Assembly (NCBI RefSeq): GCF_000342005.1
Contig: NZ_AOHO01000075.1
Location: forward strand, 186,001-250,000
DNA length: 64,000 bases
Direction: 5' to 3'
From: Amycolatopsis decaplanina DSM 44594
GTDB taxonomy: Bacteria > Actinomycetota > Actinomycetes > Mycobacteriales > Pseudonocardiaceae
Shown here: positions 9,163 to 18,395 of the stretch, in pieces
How positions within the stretch are numbered: the first letter of the stretch is position 1
How the letters are laid out: every line of letters starts with the position of its first letter
Program-made: the position numbers and the translations under genes
The notes under the pieces: generated by a model
Told to the model about the DNA's origin: nothing
Databases searched by the model: none
What the model saw: only the letters and a program-made list of their open reading frames with translations

Positions 9163-10187
9163 CGGACATTCACCTGAGCGGGATCGGTTCGGTCGTCCCT
9201 CCGGTGTTCCCGGTGGAACGTGCCGTCGCGGACGGCTTGTACCCGGCGTTTGAAGCCGAGGCGCACGAATTCCTCGGTGTGGCCGTCGCGGGTGAGCGCC
9301 CCGCGCCGGACATGGCGCTGGAGGCGGCCCAATCGGCGGTGAAGCGCGCCCTCGTCGAGCCGACCGCGCTCTCCCTGCTGCTGTACACCAACACCTGGCA
9401 CCAGGGCCCCGATGGCTGGCCGCCGCAGGCATACCTGCAACGCCACCTCGTCGGCGGACGCGTTCCCGCGATGTCGGTCCGGCAAGGATGCAACGGCATG
9501 TTCGACGCCCTGGAGCTCGCGGCCTGCTACCTGCGCGCCGTGCCGGACCGGGAAAGCGCGCTTCTGGTGACGGCCGACAACTACGGCACCCCGATGATCG
9601 ACCGGTGGCGGGTTTCCTCGGGCATGATCGGCGGTGACGCCGCCGTGGCCGTGGTGCTGACGAAGAACCCCGGCTTCGCACGGCTGCTGTCGGTCACCTC
9701 GATCTGTATACCCGAGGGCGAGGAACTGCACCGCAGTGGAGAGCCGCTGTTCCCGCCGACCGTGACCATCCGCCGTCCTCAGGATTTCCCCGCACGCTAC
9801 GAGCACTACCGCACCAACCCGCCGGACGGGGCCGGCGTGCTCAGGCGGCTCCCGGCGGTCATGCTCGAACTCGTCGAGACCGCGGTGTCGGAAGCCGGCA
9901 TCGGAATCAAGGACGTGGCCAGAGTCGCTTTCGAAACACATTCCAGGGAAGTCGTCGAACAGCGTGTGATGGCCCCTCTCGGCTTGGACATGACGAAATC
10001 GACCTGGGAGTTCGGGCGGCGCATCGGCCATTGCGGCGCCGCCGACCAGTTCCTGGCCTTCGAAAACCTCCTCGCGGCAGGCGAGTTGGCTCCGGGCGAC
10101 CATATGCTTCTGCTCGGTCAAGCACCGGGCCTGGTTCTTTCCGCCGCGGTGGTACAGGTATCGGGCATTCCTGAATGGACAGTGTGA
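9153..10187 (+). CDS. KAS III-like acyltransferase (CerJ/ChlB3/AviN type)
   Basis: 344 residues from the GTG at 9153, which has AGGAGAG six bases upstream and overlaps the PKS end by ten bases. The thiolase-fold active-site cysteine is Cys113 in QGCNGM; candidate histidines are His263 (FETHSR) and His293 (IGHCGAADQ). In aromatic-acid pathways such proteins take the aroyl group from the PKS carrier protein and pass it to a carrier protein or to a sugar hydroxyl, rather than starting fatty-acid synthesis. Translational coupling to the PKS supports transfer of the orsellinate-type acid. The acceptor is not shown by the sequence; a sugar on the product is the natural guess. Confidence 0.87.
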   Translation: MRVTDIHLSGIGSVVPPVFPVERAVADGLYPAFEAEAHEFLGVAVAGERPAPDMALEAAQSAVKRALVEPTALSLLLYTNTWHQGPDGWPPQAYLQRHLVGGRVPAMSVRQGCNGMFDALELAACYLRAVPDRESALLVTADNYGTPMIDRWRVSSGMIGGDAAVAVVLTKNPGFARLLSVTSICIPEGEELHRSGEPLFPPTVTIRRPQDFPARYEHYRTNPPDGAGVLRRLPAVMLELVETAVSEAGIGIKDVARVAFETHSREVVEQRVMAPLGLDMTKSTWEFGRRIGHCGAADQFLAFENLLAAGELAPGDHMLLLGQAPGLVLSAAVVQVSGIPEWTV

Positions 10188-10300
10188 CTGTCCCGGCTCC
10201 TGCGCAGAATCACCGGCAAGAGTCGATTCTTGCGTGGAAAAGCCCTTTTTCCGGATAAATACTGATCCAGCCAGACTGCCGCGGCAACGGAGGGAGAACC

Positions 10301-11791
10301 GTGACGAAAGCGGGATTCAGCAGGCGCAGGTTTCTGACCACGACCGCCGCTTTGACAGGTACCGCGTTGCTCACCGGTGCGGGCGGCAGCGCGTTCGCGA
10401 CCGGTGGCCGCGAACGTGCGGGCGGCATCGACCTCGACGGGCTCGGCAGGGCGATGTCGGGACGGTTGCTGCGGCCCGGCGATGCCGGGTACGAACTCGC
10501 GGCGCGACCATGGAACCTGGCGCTGTCCGCACGCCGACCGGCCGCGATCGCACTGGTCGACGACCGCGACGACGTCATCGAGTGCGTGCGGCGGGCCGGT
10601 GGCCGCGGGGCACCGCTCGCGGCACGCTCGGGCGGGCACAACTACGCCGGATTCTCGACACCCGATTCCGGTGTGATCGTCGACGTCACCGCGCTCAACA
10701 AGATCTCGGTCCGCGACGACGGCACCGCGGTGGTGGGCTCGGGCGCGCGTCTGATGGAGGTATACACCGCGCTGGCCGCACGCGGCCGGGCGCTGCCGGG
10801 CGGAACCTGTGCCTCGGTCGGCATCGCCGGCCTCACTCTCGGCGGCGGAATCGGCCCGCTCACCCGCGCCTACGGCCTGACCTGCGATCGGTTGAAGGGC
10901 GCGACGATCGTGCTCGCCGACGGTTCGGTGCACAAAGTGGACTCCCACCGGGACGCGGATCTGTTCTGGGCGTTGCGCGGCGGCGGCGGTGGCCACGCGG
11001 GCATCGTCACCGAGTTCACCTTCAGCACGGTTCCGGCGCCGTCCCCGGTGATCTTCACCCTGGAGTTCCCTGCCGAACACACCGCGAAGGTCCTTGCCTC
11101 ATGGTCGGCCTGGCAAGCCGCCGCGCCCAAGGGACTCACTTCGACCTGTTCGGTCGAAGCCCGCAAGCAGCCGACCGCATCGATCGAAGGCGCCTGGATC
11201 GGCACCGACGCCGCGTTGGACACCCAGCTGTCATCGCTGATCGCGGAGGTGGGCGCGACGCCCACCGAACGCACCGCGAGCAGGAAGTCCTACCTCGACG
11301 CCATGCTGCACTACGCCGGCTGCGACGAAGCCAAGACCTGCCATCTCGACACCAAGCCCGGTGGGACGGTCGAGCGGGAGAGCTTCCACGCCGCTTCACG
11401 GATGCTGCCGCACAGGCTGAAAGCCGCCGACGCCGACCGCGTCGTCGAGATACTGAGCGGCCACAGCGACATGGTGCTCCTGTTCGACGGGGTCGGCGGC
11501 GAGGTCGACAGCGTCAGCGCCCGTGACACCGCGTACCCGCATCGCGGCGCCAACGCGTCGATGCAGATCTACGGCTGGAGCGAGACCGACCAGGGCGAGG
11601 TCCTCACGCAGGCGCAACAGGCTCTGACCCGGGTCATCGGCACCGGTTCCTACGTCAACTACATCAACCCGATGCAGACCGACTGGGCCACTTCGTACTG
11701 GGGAGCCAACAAAACGCGGTTGCGCCGGATCGTCTCGGCCTACGACCCGGGCAAGGTGTTCGACTTCCCGCAATCAGTGCTTCGCGGCTGA
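10301..11791 (+). CDS. Tat-exported FAD-linked oxidase (berberine-bridge-enzyme type, bicovalent flavin)
   Basis: 496 residues from a GTG preceded by GGAGGGAGAA. The N-terminus SRRRFLTTTAALTGTALL is a twin-arginine signal. The FAD_binding_4 and C-terminal BBE domains are present; His113 in RSGGHNY and Cys170 in GGTCAS fit the two covalent flavin attachment sites. Relatives oxidise sugar hydroxyls (hexose or aclacinomycin oxidases) or other alcohols. It sits 25 bases from the aldose 1-epimerase gene, so extracytoplasmic oxidation of a sugar is plausible, perhaps the sugar on the finished product. The substrate is not determined. Confidence 0.88.
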   Translation: MTKAGFSRRRFLTTTAALTGTALLTGAGGSAFATGGRERAGGIDLDGLGRAMSGRLLRPGDAGYELAARPWNLALSARRPAAIALVDDRDDVIECVRRAGGRGAPLAARSGGHNYAGFSTPDSGVIVDVTALNKISVRDDGTAVVGSGARLMEVYTALAARGRALPGGTCASVGIAGLTLGGGIGPLTRAYGLTCDRLKGATIVLADGSVHKVDSHRDADLFWALRGGGGGHAGIVTEFTFSTVPAPSPVIFTLEFPAEHTAKVLASWSAWQAAAPKGLTSTCSVEARKQPTASIEGAWIGTDAALDTQLSSLIAEVGATPTERTASRKSYLDAMLHYAGCDEAKTCHLDTKPGGTVERESFHAASRMLPHRLKAADADRVVEILSGHSDMVLLFDGVGGEVDSVSARDTAYPHRGANASMQIYGWSETDQGEVLTQAQQALTRVIGTGSYVNYINPMQTDWATSYWGANKTRLRRIVSAYDPGKVFDFPQSVLRG

Positions 11792-11816
11792 CCCAAGAAA
11801 TCGGAGTGACAGAACC

Positions 11817-12830
11817 ATGGGTACCTTCTCCCGTCGCGCGGCGCTCACCGCCGCGGCCGGAACCACCGCCGCGCTGGCGATCGGCGGGGCACCTGCCGTC
11901 GCCGCGGCGGAGACCGGAACGATCCTGCCCACCGGGCGCCAGTACCGCATCACATCCGGGAAGCAGAGCCTGGTGGTGGCCGAGGTGGGCGCCGAGTTGC
12001 GGTCGTGGACCGTGGACGGTCGCGCCGTCCTGGCGGGCCACCCGGACACCGGCATGGGCGACAGCCACATGGGCAAGATCCTGCTGCCCTGGTCGGACCG
12101 GATCGCCGGCGGCAAGTACAGATTCGACGGGATCGACTACGAAACCCCGATCACCGAACACTGGAGCGGCTGTGCCATCCACGGGCTCGCGGCCTTCCTG
12201 CCGTGGACACTCGTCAAGCAGAGCGGCAACCTCCTGAGGCTCGGCTCCGTGCTGTACCCGCAATACGGCTACCCCTTCCTCCTCAAGTTCCAGGCCGAGT
12301 ATCTGCTCGAAAAAGCCGGGCTCCGGGTCACGCTCACCGCCACCAACGCCGGTGACAGGCCCGCCCCGTTCGGCAGCGGGTACCACCCGTACTTCAAAAC
12401 CGCCCCGAAGATCGAAGACGCGAAACTGACCGTGGCCGCGTCGACCTACCTGATCAACGACGACAACGGCATCCCGACCGGCCGGTCGGCCGTCGCCGGA
12501 ACCGCGAACGACTTCCGCTCCCCCACCCTCATCGGACCCGCGAAGCTCGACCTCGCCTACACCGATCTCATCCGCACCTCGGCCGAAAGCACGCTGGCCG
12601 AACTCGAAACACCCGACGGACACAAGATCCAGCTCTGGGCCGACGACAAGCATGAATACCTGCTGGTCTATTCCGACGACTACGCCGAAGGCAGGCCCGC
12701 CCGCCAGGCCATCGCCATCGAACCGGTCACCAGCCCCGGGAACTCCTTCAACAGCGGCGAGAACCTGATCGTCCTCAAGCCGGGCCAGACCTTCCGAAGC
12801 ACCTGGGGGGTGCGCACGAATTCGCTCTGA
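11817..12830 (+). CDS. Tat-exported aldose 1-epimerase family protein
   Basis: 337 residues, with a twin-arginine-type signal (SRRAALTAAAGTTAALAIGG) ending in an AVAAAE cleavage region. The galactose-mutarotase fold shows the usual histidines: His122 in CAIHGL and His190 in GYHPYF. Family members interconvert alpha and beta anomers of free aldoses. Export and the tight spacing to the flavin oxidase suggest the pair handles a sugar outside the cell. Terminator-like hairpins follow it at 12857-12976, so this ends the first transcription unit. Confidence 0.85.
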   Translation: MGTFSRRAALTAAAGTTAALAIGGAPAVAAAETGTILPTGRQYRITSGKQSLVVAEVGAELRSWTVDGRAVLAGHPDTGMGDSHMGKILLPWSDRIAGGKYRFDGIDYETPITEHWSGCAIHGLAAFLPWTLVKQSGNLLRLGSVLYPQYGYPFLLKFQAEYLLEKAGLRVTLTATNAGDRPAPFGSGYHPYFKTAPKIEDAKLTVAASTYLINDDNGIPTGRSAVAGTANDFRSPTLIGPAKLDLAYTDLIRTSAESTLAELETPDGHKIQLWADDKHEYLLVYSDDYAEGRPARQAIAIEPVTSPGNSFNSGENLIVLKPGQTFRSTWGVRTNSL

Positions 12831-12856
12831 CCCAAGCTCGGGCAGCGACACGCTCG

Positions 12857-12895
12857 AAGGCCCCTTCCCTTGGCTGAGCCGAGGGAAGGAGCCTT
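12857..12895. terminator. imperfect hairpin terminator after aldose 1-epimerase
   Basis: Arms of 19 bases with two mismatches around one base, starting 27 bases after the stop codon. The arms contain AAGGCCCCTTCCCT and its complement. There is no long T-tract, but the position between two transcription units fits termination. Confidence 0.6.
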
Positions 12896-12922
12896 TCCTG
12901 CACCCAAGGCAGGACTTCGCGC

Positions 12923-12976
12923 GGGGGTCGTGAGTGGTAAAGAGCGTTAGAACGCTCTTTACCACTCACGACCCCC
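12923..12976. terminator. large perfect palindrome (26-base arms, AG loop), bidirectional terminator-like
   Basis: The two arms are exact reverse complements over 26 bases with a two-base loop. The middle of each arm carries GTGAGTGGT/ACCACTCAC and the centre is GTTAGAAC. The same outer motif and centre recur in the palindrome at 61906-61953, so this belongs to a repeated element family and is not a unique terminator. Confidence 0.7.
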
Positions 12977-13063
12977 TTCATCTCTGTCACTCCAGACCCG
13001 CGCGCTGCGAAGCCCCCTGCCTTACCCTCGCGTCGCGAAAGCCACTTCCGGGAAGGCCGCGGC

Positions 13064-13330
13064 ACCCCCGACCGGCTGGTGTTCGGAATCGCCCGAAACG
13101 TGGTCAAGTCCGAACACCGGCGAAGGGCGCGCGAGTCGACTGCGGAACGCGAGAACACCGGCAGGCGATTGCTCGATTTCGCCGAAATCTGCCGGCCGGA
13201 AGACCGGAGACCGCGCTGGACGGGCTCTCGTTGTCGGACGTCGCCAGCGTGCTGGGCATTACGGCCGCGACGGCGAGAGCGCGGCTGCATCGGGCGCGAC
13301 GGCGGATACGGTATCCACCGGCCCGAAGAG
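13064..13330 (+). pseudogene. ECF sigma factor remnant (frameshifted)
   Basis: One frame (about 13064-13200) reads DRLVFGIARNVVKSEHRRRA and onward, like the end of ECF sigma region 2. A different frame (about 13205-13320) reads LDGLSLSDVASVLGITAATA then RARLHRARRRIR, like sigma region 4.2. The pieces are in the right order but out of frame and the N-terminal region 2 is missing, so this is a decayed gene. It lies exactly between the PKS-side and YcaO-side transcription units. Confidence 0.6.
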
Positions 13331-13684
13331 GGCACCGCGGAAAGGCAGGCGGCGTTATCGGCCCTCCGCTCCCCCAGGCCCCCTAGGCCCCCTAGGCGAT
13401 TCAGCCCGCAAGTGGGCATGATCCGGTTCCACGCAGCTTCCTGCTGTTCGAGTATGCGAATGCACCTTCCTGCACCACTCGCACAAAGCCGGACGAGCAC
13501 CAGCAGAAGTTACCGAAATTTCTGTCTTTCAGGTAATTCTTCCTCCCTCCAACGGGGCAGCGAGATGTTCAATGACCGCAACATAGTGACACTGAGTGAT
13601 TAGATGCGAATTCCATTCATATTTTGAGAAAGCGCTTACTCGGATACGGACTGCTCACAGGTGTGACGGAAAGAGTTGGTCGAC
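13331..13684 (+). other. untranslated leader/promoter stretch before the first YcaO operon
   Basis: 354 bases without a supportable gene. It contains a short repeated CCCCCTAGG pair near 13377-13395 and an AT-richer part around 13560-13640, where the promoter of the 13.7-18.2 kb operon should lie. I could not place a convincing -35/-10 pair. Confidence 0.4.
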
Positions 13685-15055
13685 ATGCTGAACCTCGCAC
13701 CGGCCGATGCCACGGCCTCGACTCTCGCGGCCGCCGTGCTGCGCGAACGATTGTCTCCGCTCACGGGCCTCCTCGGCCCGATCTCACCGCCGGTGAGATT
13801 GCCGGTACCGGAAGGGATTCCCGGGCTTCCGATCGCCAGTTCGGCCACCGGCGACCTGCGCTGGGTCCTGCCGGAGGTCGCCGCGTTCGCGCGGCGGACC
13901 GGCAGGCCGGCGACCGGCCTCGACGGCGCGGGCGGTGGTTTCGACGCCACTCTCGCCGAATGGGTGGCCGCGGCCGAGGCACTGGAGCGGTACTGCTCGG
14001 CCGTTTACAGCCGGGATCAGTTGATCACCGCGACCGCCGACGAGCTGGGGGCCGAAGCACTCGATCTGGACACCTTGCCCCGGCTTTCGGACCGGGAACT
14101 GGCCGACGACCGGCATAGGGTCAGGCCGGCGCGGAAGGATCAGTCCCGCGCCTGGGTGCGCGGTGTGCGGCTGTCCGACGCCCGGCTCACCTGGATTCCC
14201 GCCGAGCTGGTCTGGCTCTATTTCGACGAACCCGGTGATCAGCGGCTCTCCGCGCCCAACAGCACCGGCTGCGCGATCCACACCGACCCGTGGCAAGCGC
14301 TGCTCAACGGGCTGTTCGAGGTGATCGAACGCGACGCCATCTCCATCGTCTGGCGGCAGCGGCTTCCCCTGCCCGAAATCGAGGTCGACGAAGCCTCTCC
14401 GGAGCTGGAGCGGCTGCTGGCGCGGTTCGCCGCCGACCCCGGCGTCTCGATGCGGCTGTTCGACGCGACCCTCGACCTCGGCGTTCCCATCGTCTACGCG
14501 GTCTACCAGGAGCACCATTCGGCACGGCTGAGCCATGTGCTGGGCTGCGGGATCAACCCCGACCCGGGCAAGGCCGCGGCCAACGCGGTCCGGGAGGCCA
14601 TCAGCTGCCGCCTCGCGCTCGGACACCAGGGTGCGGCGCCTACCGACGTCGACACGATCCGCGGCACCTTCGACGGCGCGCTGTACATGGGCCTGCCCGA
14701 ACACGCCGAAGCCTTCGACTTCCTCGTCGGCCCGGACCGCGCGGGCGGCACCACTCCCCTGTCCGGAATCCGCTCCCCGATCCCGGACGGCTCCCCGAAG
14801 CGGCACCTGACCGAGCTGCTCACCCGGATGCGGGATGCCGGCCTGGACGTCTTCGCCGTCGACATCGGATGTGACGAGTCACGGGAAGCTGGATTCACCG
14901 CCGTCAAGGCGATCGTGCCAGGTCTGCAGCCGCTGTCCTTCACCCACAGGGCGCAATTTCTCGCCAGCCCCCGCCTCTACGCCGCACCCGCGGCGTGCGG
15001 GTATCCGGTCCGGCAACTCGAAGACCTGAACCCCTGGCCCCAGCCCTTCGCCTGA
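13685..15055 (+). CDS. YcaO-domain cyclodehydratase, copy A
   Basis: 456 residues from the ATG at 13685, with a GGAAAGAG site nine bases upstream. YcaO ATP-binding signatures are present: AEALERYCS near residue 100, then STGCAIHTDP and FEVIERDA. The protein ends in NPWPQPFA, a proline-rich C-terminus of the kind needed by azoline-forming YcaO enzymes. YcaO proteins phosphorylate backbone amides so that Cys/Ser/Thr side chains cyclise to azolines. It starts the operon that continues with an E1-like partner and a double SagB dehydrogenase and leads into the precursor genes. A second YcaO of similar layout is encoded at 21573-22901. Confidence 0.92.
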   Translation: MLNLAPADATASTLAAAVLRERLSPLTGLLGPISPPVRLPVPEGIPGLPIASSATGDLRWVLPEVAAFARRTGRPATGLDGAGGGFDATLAEWVAAAEALERYCSAVYSRDQLITATADELGAEALDLDTLPRLSDRELADDRHRVRPARKDQSRAWVRGVRLSDARLTWIPAELVWLYFDEPGDQRLSAPNSTGCAIHTDPWQALLNGLFEVIERDAISIVWRQRLPLPEIEVDEASPELERLLARFAADPGVSMRLFDATLDLGVPIVYAVYQEHHSARLSHVLGCGINPDPGKAAANAVREAISCRLALGHQGAAPTDVDTIRGTFDGALYMGLPEHAEAFDFLVGPDRAGGTTPLSGIRSPIPDGSPKRHLTELLTRMRDAGLDVFAVDIGCDESREAGFTAVKAIVPGLQPLSFTHRAQFLASPRLYAAPAACGYPVRQLEDLNPWPQPFA

Positions 15056-15087
15056 GCACCGCCATCACCTCCCGAAAGGAGACTCAC

Positions 15088-15768
15088 ATGCCCGGCTCAC
15101 GTGAAGTGCTCGTTCTGCACGACGAAGGCTTCGGTACCGCGGTGGCGGAGCGGCTCGGCGCGCTGCCCTCGGTGACGACCCGAGCCAGCCTCCCCGACGG
15201 CCTTCCGTCGCCCGGCGAGGTGCCCGCCCGGAGCGTCCTGGTGCTCGCGCTCAACCAGCCCGCGCCTCGTTTCGAACGGGAAGCGGACCGGCTCGCCTTG
15301 GCCCGCGACGCGTTCCTGATCCCGGTGGTCGCGAGCCACCAGACGGTCCGGATCGGGCCGGTACTCGGCCCGGGCGCGCACGCGACCATGGACTGCCACT
15401 ACCGCCGCACCCTCCAGCACCGCACCACCACCGGTTCACCCGAACTGCAGGCGGCCTACGACGAGGTCGGGCACCGCCACTCGGTCGGTTTCCTGCCGTC
15501 GCTCGTCGCTACGGCGTCGTCGTGGACCGCCGCCGTGATCCACCGGCTCGCCGATGGGGACTCGAGCGACTTGCAGCAGGTCACCTTCTTCAGTGGCAAC
15601 TCGCCCCGGATCGGCCGTCACCGGCTCACCGGCGTGCACGGCAACGTCAGATCCGCGGCCGCCGTGCCGGCCGAAGACCGGTCGTGGCGGGCCTTGCTTC
15701 CGCTGGCCCGCGAACTCGCACAGGACCTTCCCGCGCCGGACGCAGTCACCGAAGGAGCAGCCAGGTGA
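15088..15768 (+). CDS. YcaO-partner protein, cyclodehydratase E1/ThiF-like fragment (copy A)
   Basis: 226 residues with AAAGGAG before the ATG. The middle segment (IGPVLGPGAHATMDCHYRRT) corresponds to the GPxxxPG...C...R motif of bacteriocin cyclodehydratase partner domains (cyclo_dehyd_2/ocin_ThiF-like). It keeps one Cys but not the paired CxxC zinc motifs. A paralogue sits at 22927-23559 in the same position after the second YcaO. Such partners bring the leader peptide and YcaO together. The family assignment is by motif and context only. Confidence 0.6.
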   Translation: MPGSREVLVLHDEGFGTAVAERLGALPSVTTRASLPDGLPSPGEVPARSVLVLALNQPAPRFEREADRLALARDAFLIPVVASHQTVRIGPVLGPGAHATMDCHYRRTLQHRTTTGSPELQAAYDEVGHRHSVGFLPSLVATASSWTAAVIHRLADGDSSDLQQVTFFSGNSPRIGRHRLTGVHGNVRSAAAVPAEDRSWRALLPLARELAQDLPAPDAVTEGAAR

Positions 15769-18203
15769 GCCCAGCCACGACCACCCCGGACCGGATCGCC
15801 GCCACCCGTATGGGGCACGCGGTCGCGAACGACCCCCAGTTCACCCTTCCCACGCGGGCCCGGAAACTCCCCGGCCTGGTCGAGGTCCCGCTGCCGTCGG
15901 GATACCTCGTCGAGGGCGCCGCCACCCGGCAGGTCTTCTCCGGCAAGGCCAGCGTCACCCTCCTGCCCCGGGTTCTCGGCCTGCTGGACGGGAACCGGAC
16001 CTACGCCGAGATCGCCGCCACGGTCGGCATCGGTGAAGCCGACGTGGTGACCATCGTTTCGCTGCTCTACACCCGCGGTCTCGTCGAAGAAGGCCTCGAC
16101 CCGGCTGTTCCCGCGGAACCCGTGCCGCTGTGGCTGACCCGCCACATCGACTCGTCCCGGGTGCACCGGAGCGGCCATCGGGCGTGGCGGGAACTGCGCT
16201 CGGCCCGGGTCGCGGTCGTGGCACCCCCGGACCTCGCCACGGAACTCACGGAGCTGCTCGTCGCGAACTCGGTCACGACCGAGGCCGTTCCGGTACGGAC
16301 AGAAGACCGCCTCGACGCCGGCTTCATCCCCGACGACACCACGCTCGTCATCGGCCTGACCGGCGAGGTGCGGACTCCCACCTGGCTGTCCGACCTCGAC
16401 CGGCTGGTCGACAAGCGCGGCGGGGCATGGCTACGGGCCGCGGTGACCGGCGGCCTGCTGGAACTGGGCCCGCGGTTCGACGCCAGGGTCGGGTTGACGC
16501 TCGCCCGGTGGGAACTCGGTGCGCTCTCCGCACCCGAAACCGAAGTCGAGCCCGGCGTTGCCGCGGACGCCGTCCGCTCCGCCGCCCTGGCGGTGCTGGC
16601 CACGGAGATCACCAATGTGGTCTCGCGAATGGGCAGCGGAGAGAGCCTCAGCACGGCGCTGCACATCGACCTGAACACCGGCGAAACGACCGAACTCGCG
16701 GTCGCGCCGGGACCGATCGCGACGCTGCCCCAGCACGATGGCCGGACACATTCGCTCGCGATCACTTTCGACGAGATGGTCCGCTTCCCGCCGAAGGACC
16801 AGGCTTCGCCCAAGGGCCACCTCATGCACTACGTGCCCGCGAACACCGCCAAACAGTACGACCACAAGATCTACTCGCCGTCGGCCCGGCTCCCGCTTCC
16901 CAAGGTCAATGTCGTCGATCTCGCCGCCTTGGCCACGGCGGCGGCGCCAGTGGAAATCGACCGGCTCGTGCTGGCCGTCCGCACGGCCTTCGGCCTGCAG
17001 CCCGGCGGCGCAGACCGTGGCGACCGGCATGTGCACCGCTACCACGCGACCGGCGGCAACCTGGGCTCGCCGCAGGCCTACCTCGCCATCCGCGACGTCG
17101 GCGGGCTGCCCGCCGGCTGGTGGCACTACGACCCGTTCACCCATGAACTGGTCGCGGTGGCACCGTTCGACGACGAGAGCACGAACTGGCTCGACAGTGC
17201 CGCACCCGGGGCGCCCGCCGTGGTCGTCAGCGCGGGCGCGCTGAGCCGGGTCGCCGCGAAGTACGGTCCGTTCGCCGCCCGCGTCATCCACATGGACGCC
17301 GGGGTCTCTCTGCACCAGCTCGGTGAAACCTGCCGCCTCGTCGGTCTGTCCGCGCAACGGATCGGCAAGGTCCGCTTCGAGGACGTGGCCCGGCTGCTCG
17401 GACTCGACCCGGCGAAGGACCCGGTGACCGAAATCGTCCGGATCGACCCGGCGAACGACGCGCCCGCAGCACAGGCGGGCACAGGGTGCGCCTTCACCAC
17501 GAACGCCCGTGTCGACAGTGGACTCGAGTTCCTTGTTTCCAGGCCCATCGGGTCGCGGGAAGAGGTGATGACGGAGTTCGTCCGGGAGCTACAGGAGCAG
17601 CCGGCCCCGCCCGCCCTCGGCAGGCTGGGCGGCGCGTCCTGGTCGCCGGCGGCCTACGCCGTGGCCTTGGCCAACCGGCATGGCGGCCGCGTCTACGGTC
17701 CTGGCGAGATCGACGGCGAGGAGCTCGCGGATCTGCTGCGCCGGGCGGACCGGGCGGGCAGCCTCGGCTGGAGCGAGCCCGGTACCGGAAGGCTCGGCTA
17801 TCTGGTCCTGGCGCAGCGGGTGACCGGGTTGGCGCCGGGCTTCCACCGGTTCGATCCGGCGGGCGGTTTCAGTGAGGTCGCGGAATTGCCCACGGATCAT
17901 CCAGTCGACCAGATGGTGCTGCAGGCGGAATTCGCCGACGCGGCGGCGATCGGGGTCGTTGTCGGGCGCACCCCGCACGCTGTGCACGAACTCGGGGCGC
18001 ACGGCTACCGGATCTTGCTGGCCAGGGGATCCGCCGCGGTCAACGAGGTCTGGCTCGGCGCACTCGCCGCCGGCCGGGAAGCCTGCGGATTCGCCGGGCT
18101 GATTCCGCACGCGCTCACCGCGCACGGGCGCCTCGACCTTCGCGAGCAGGTGCCTTTGTTCACGTTCGCCATCGGCACCGTGCCATATTCGGGATTCCAC
18201 TGA
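15765..18203 (+). CDS. fused leader-binding (RRE-like) + two SagB-type nitroreductase domains, azoline dehydrogenase
   Basis: 812 residues. GTG at 15765 is preceded by AGGAG and overlaps the previous stop. Residues ~20-110 look like the PqqD/RRE-type N-terminus (VFSGKASVTLLPRVLGLLDG). Residues ~340-560 form a SagB-type flavin domain (HRYHATGGNLGSPQAYLAIR, then LPAGWWHYDP). Residues ~590-812 form a second one (GLAPGFHRFDP, AHGYRILLARGSA). SagB-type enzymes use FMN to oxidise azolines to thiazoles or oxazoles. Two flavin domains in one chain is unusual; the dehydrogenases of this class form dimers, so a pseudo-dimer is possible. It is encoded directly upstream of the precursor genes. Confidence 0.82.
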   Translation: MSPATTTPDRIAATRMGHAVANDPQFTLPTRARKLPGLVEVPLPSGYLVEGAATRQVFSGKASVTLLPRVLGLLDGNRTYAEIAATVGIGEADVVTIVSLLYTRGLVEEGLDPAVPAEPVPLWLTRHIDSSRVHRSGHRAWRELRSARVAVVAPPDLATELTELLVANSVTTEAVPVRTEDRLDAGFIPDDTTLVIGLTGEVRTPTWLSDLDRLVDKRGGAWLRAAVTGGLLELGPRFDARVGLTLARWELGALSAPETEVEPGVAADAVRSAALAVLATEITNVVSRMGSGESLSTALHIDLNTGETTELAVAPGPIATLPQHDGRTHSLAITFDEMVRFPPKDQASPKGHLMHYVPANTAKQYDHKIYSPSARLPLPKVNVVDLAALATAAAPVEIDRLVLAVRTAFGLQPGGADRGDRHVHRYHATGGNLGSPQAYLAIRDVGGLPAGWWHYDPFTHELVAVAPFDDESTNWLDSAAPGAPAVVVSAGALSRVAAKYGPFAARVIHMDAGVSLHQLGETCRLVGLSAQRIGKVRFEDVARLLGLDPAKDPVTEIVRIDPANDAPAAQAGTGCAFTTNARVDSGLEFLVSRPIGSREEVMTEFVRELQEQPAPPALGRLGGASWSPAAYAVALANRHGGRVYGPGEIDGEELADLLRRADRAGSLGWSEPGTGRLGYLVLAQRVTGLAPGFHRFDPAGGFSEVAELPTDHPVDQMVLQAEFADAAAIGVVVGRTPHAVHELGAHGYRILLARGSAAVNEVWLGALAAGREACGFAGLIPHALTAHGRLDLREQVPLFTFAIGTVPYSGFH

Positions 18204-18272
18204 ACCGGTAATTAAATGCATTAGCCGCGACCGGCCGCGCAGGAAGCTGCAGCTTTTCTCGGCGAACGCTCG

Positions 18273-18301
18273 TTGATTACCGCTGAACACACAATTACAA
18301 T
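18273..18301 (+). promoter_or_regulatory. sigma-70-like promoter for the precursor gene array
   Basis: TTGATT (18273-18278) and TACAAT (18296-18301) are separated by 17 bases in an AT-rich 192-base gap just before the first precursor gene. It is the best vegetative promoter match seen in the cluster and would drive strong expression of the five precursors. Confidence 0.6.
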
Positions 18302-18395
18302 AATTCCAGCACCCCATCGAAATTGCCACTCTTCGTGGCGGGGATCACCGGCCTTCCGGCCCTAGGGTGCGATCACCGAAACCCAGAGAACAGAA

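Noticed and set aside
15522..15764. Upstream extension of the double-SagB reading frame
   Set aside because: It overlaps the E1-like partner gene; GTG at 15765 has a proper ribosome site and the upstream translation is Arg-rich and unlike the family.
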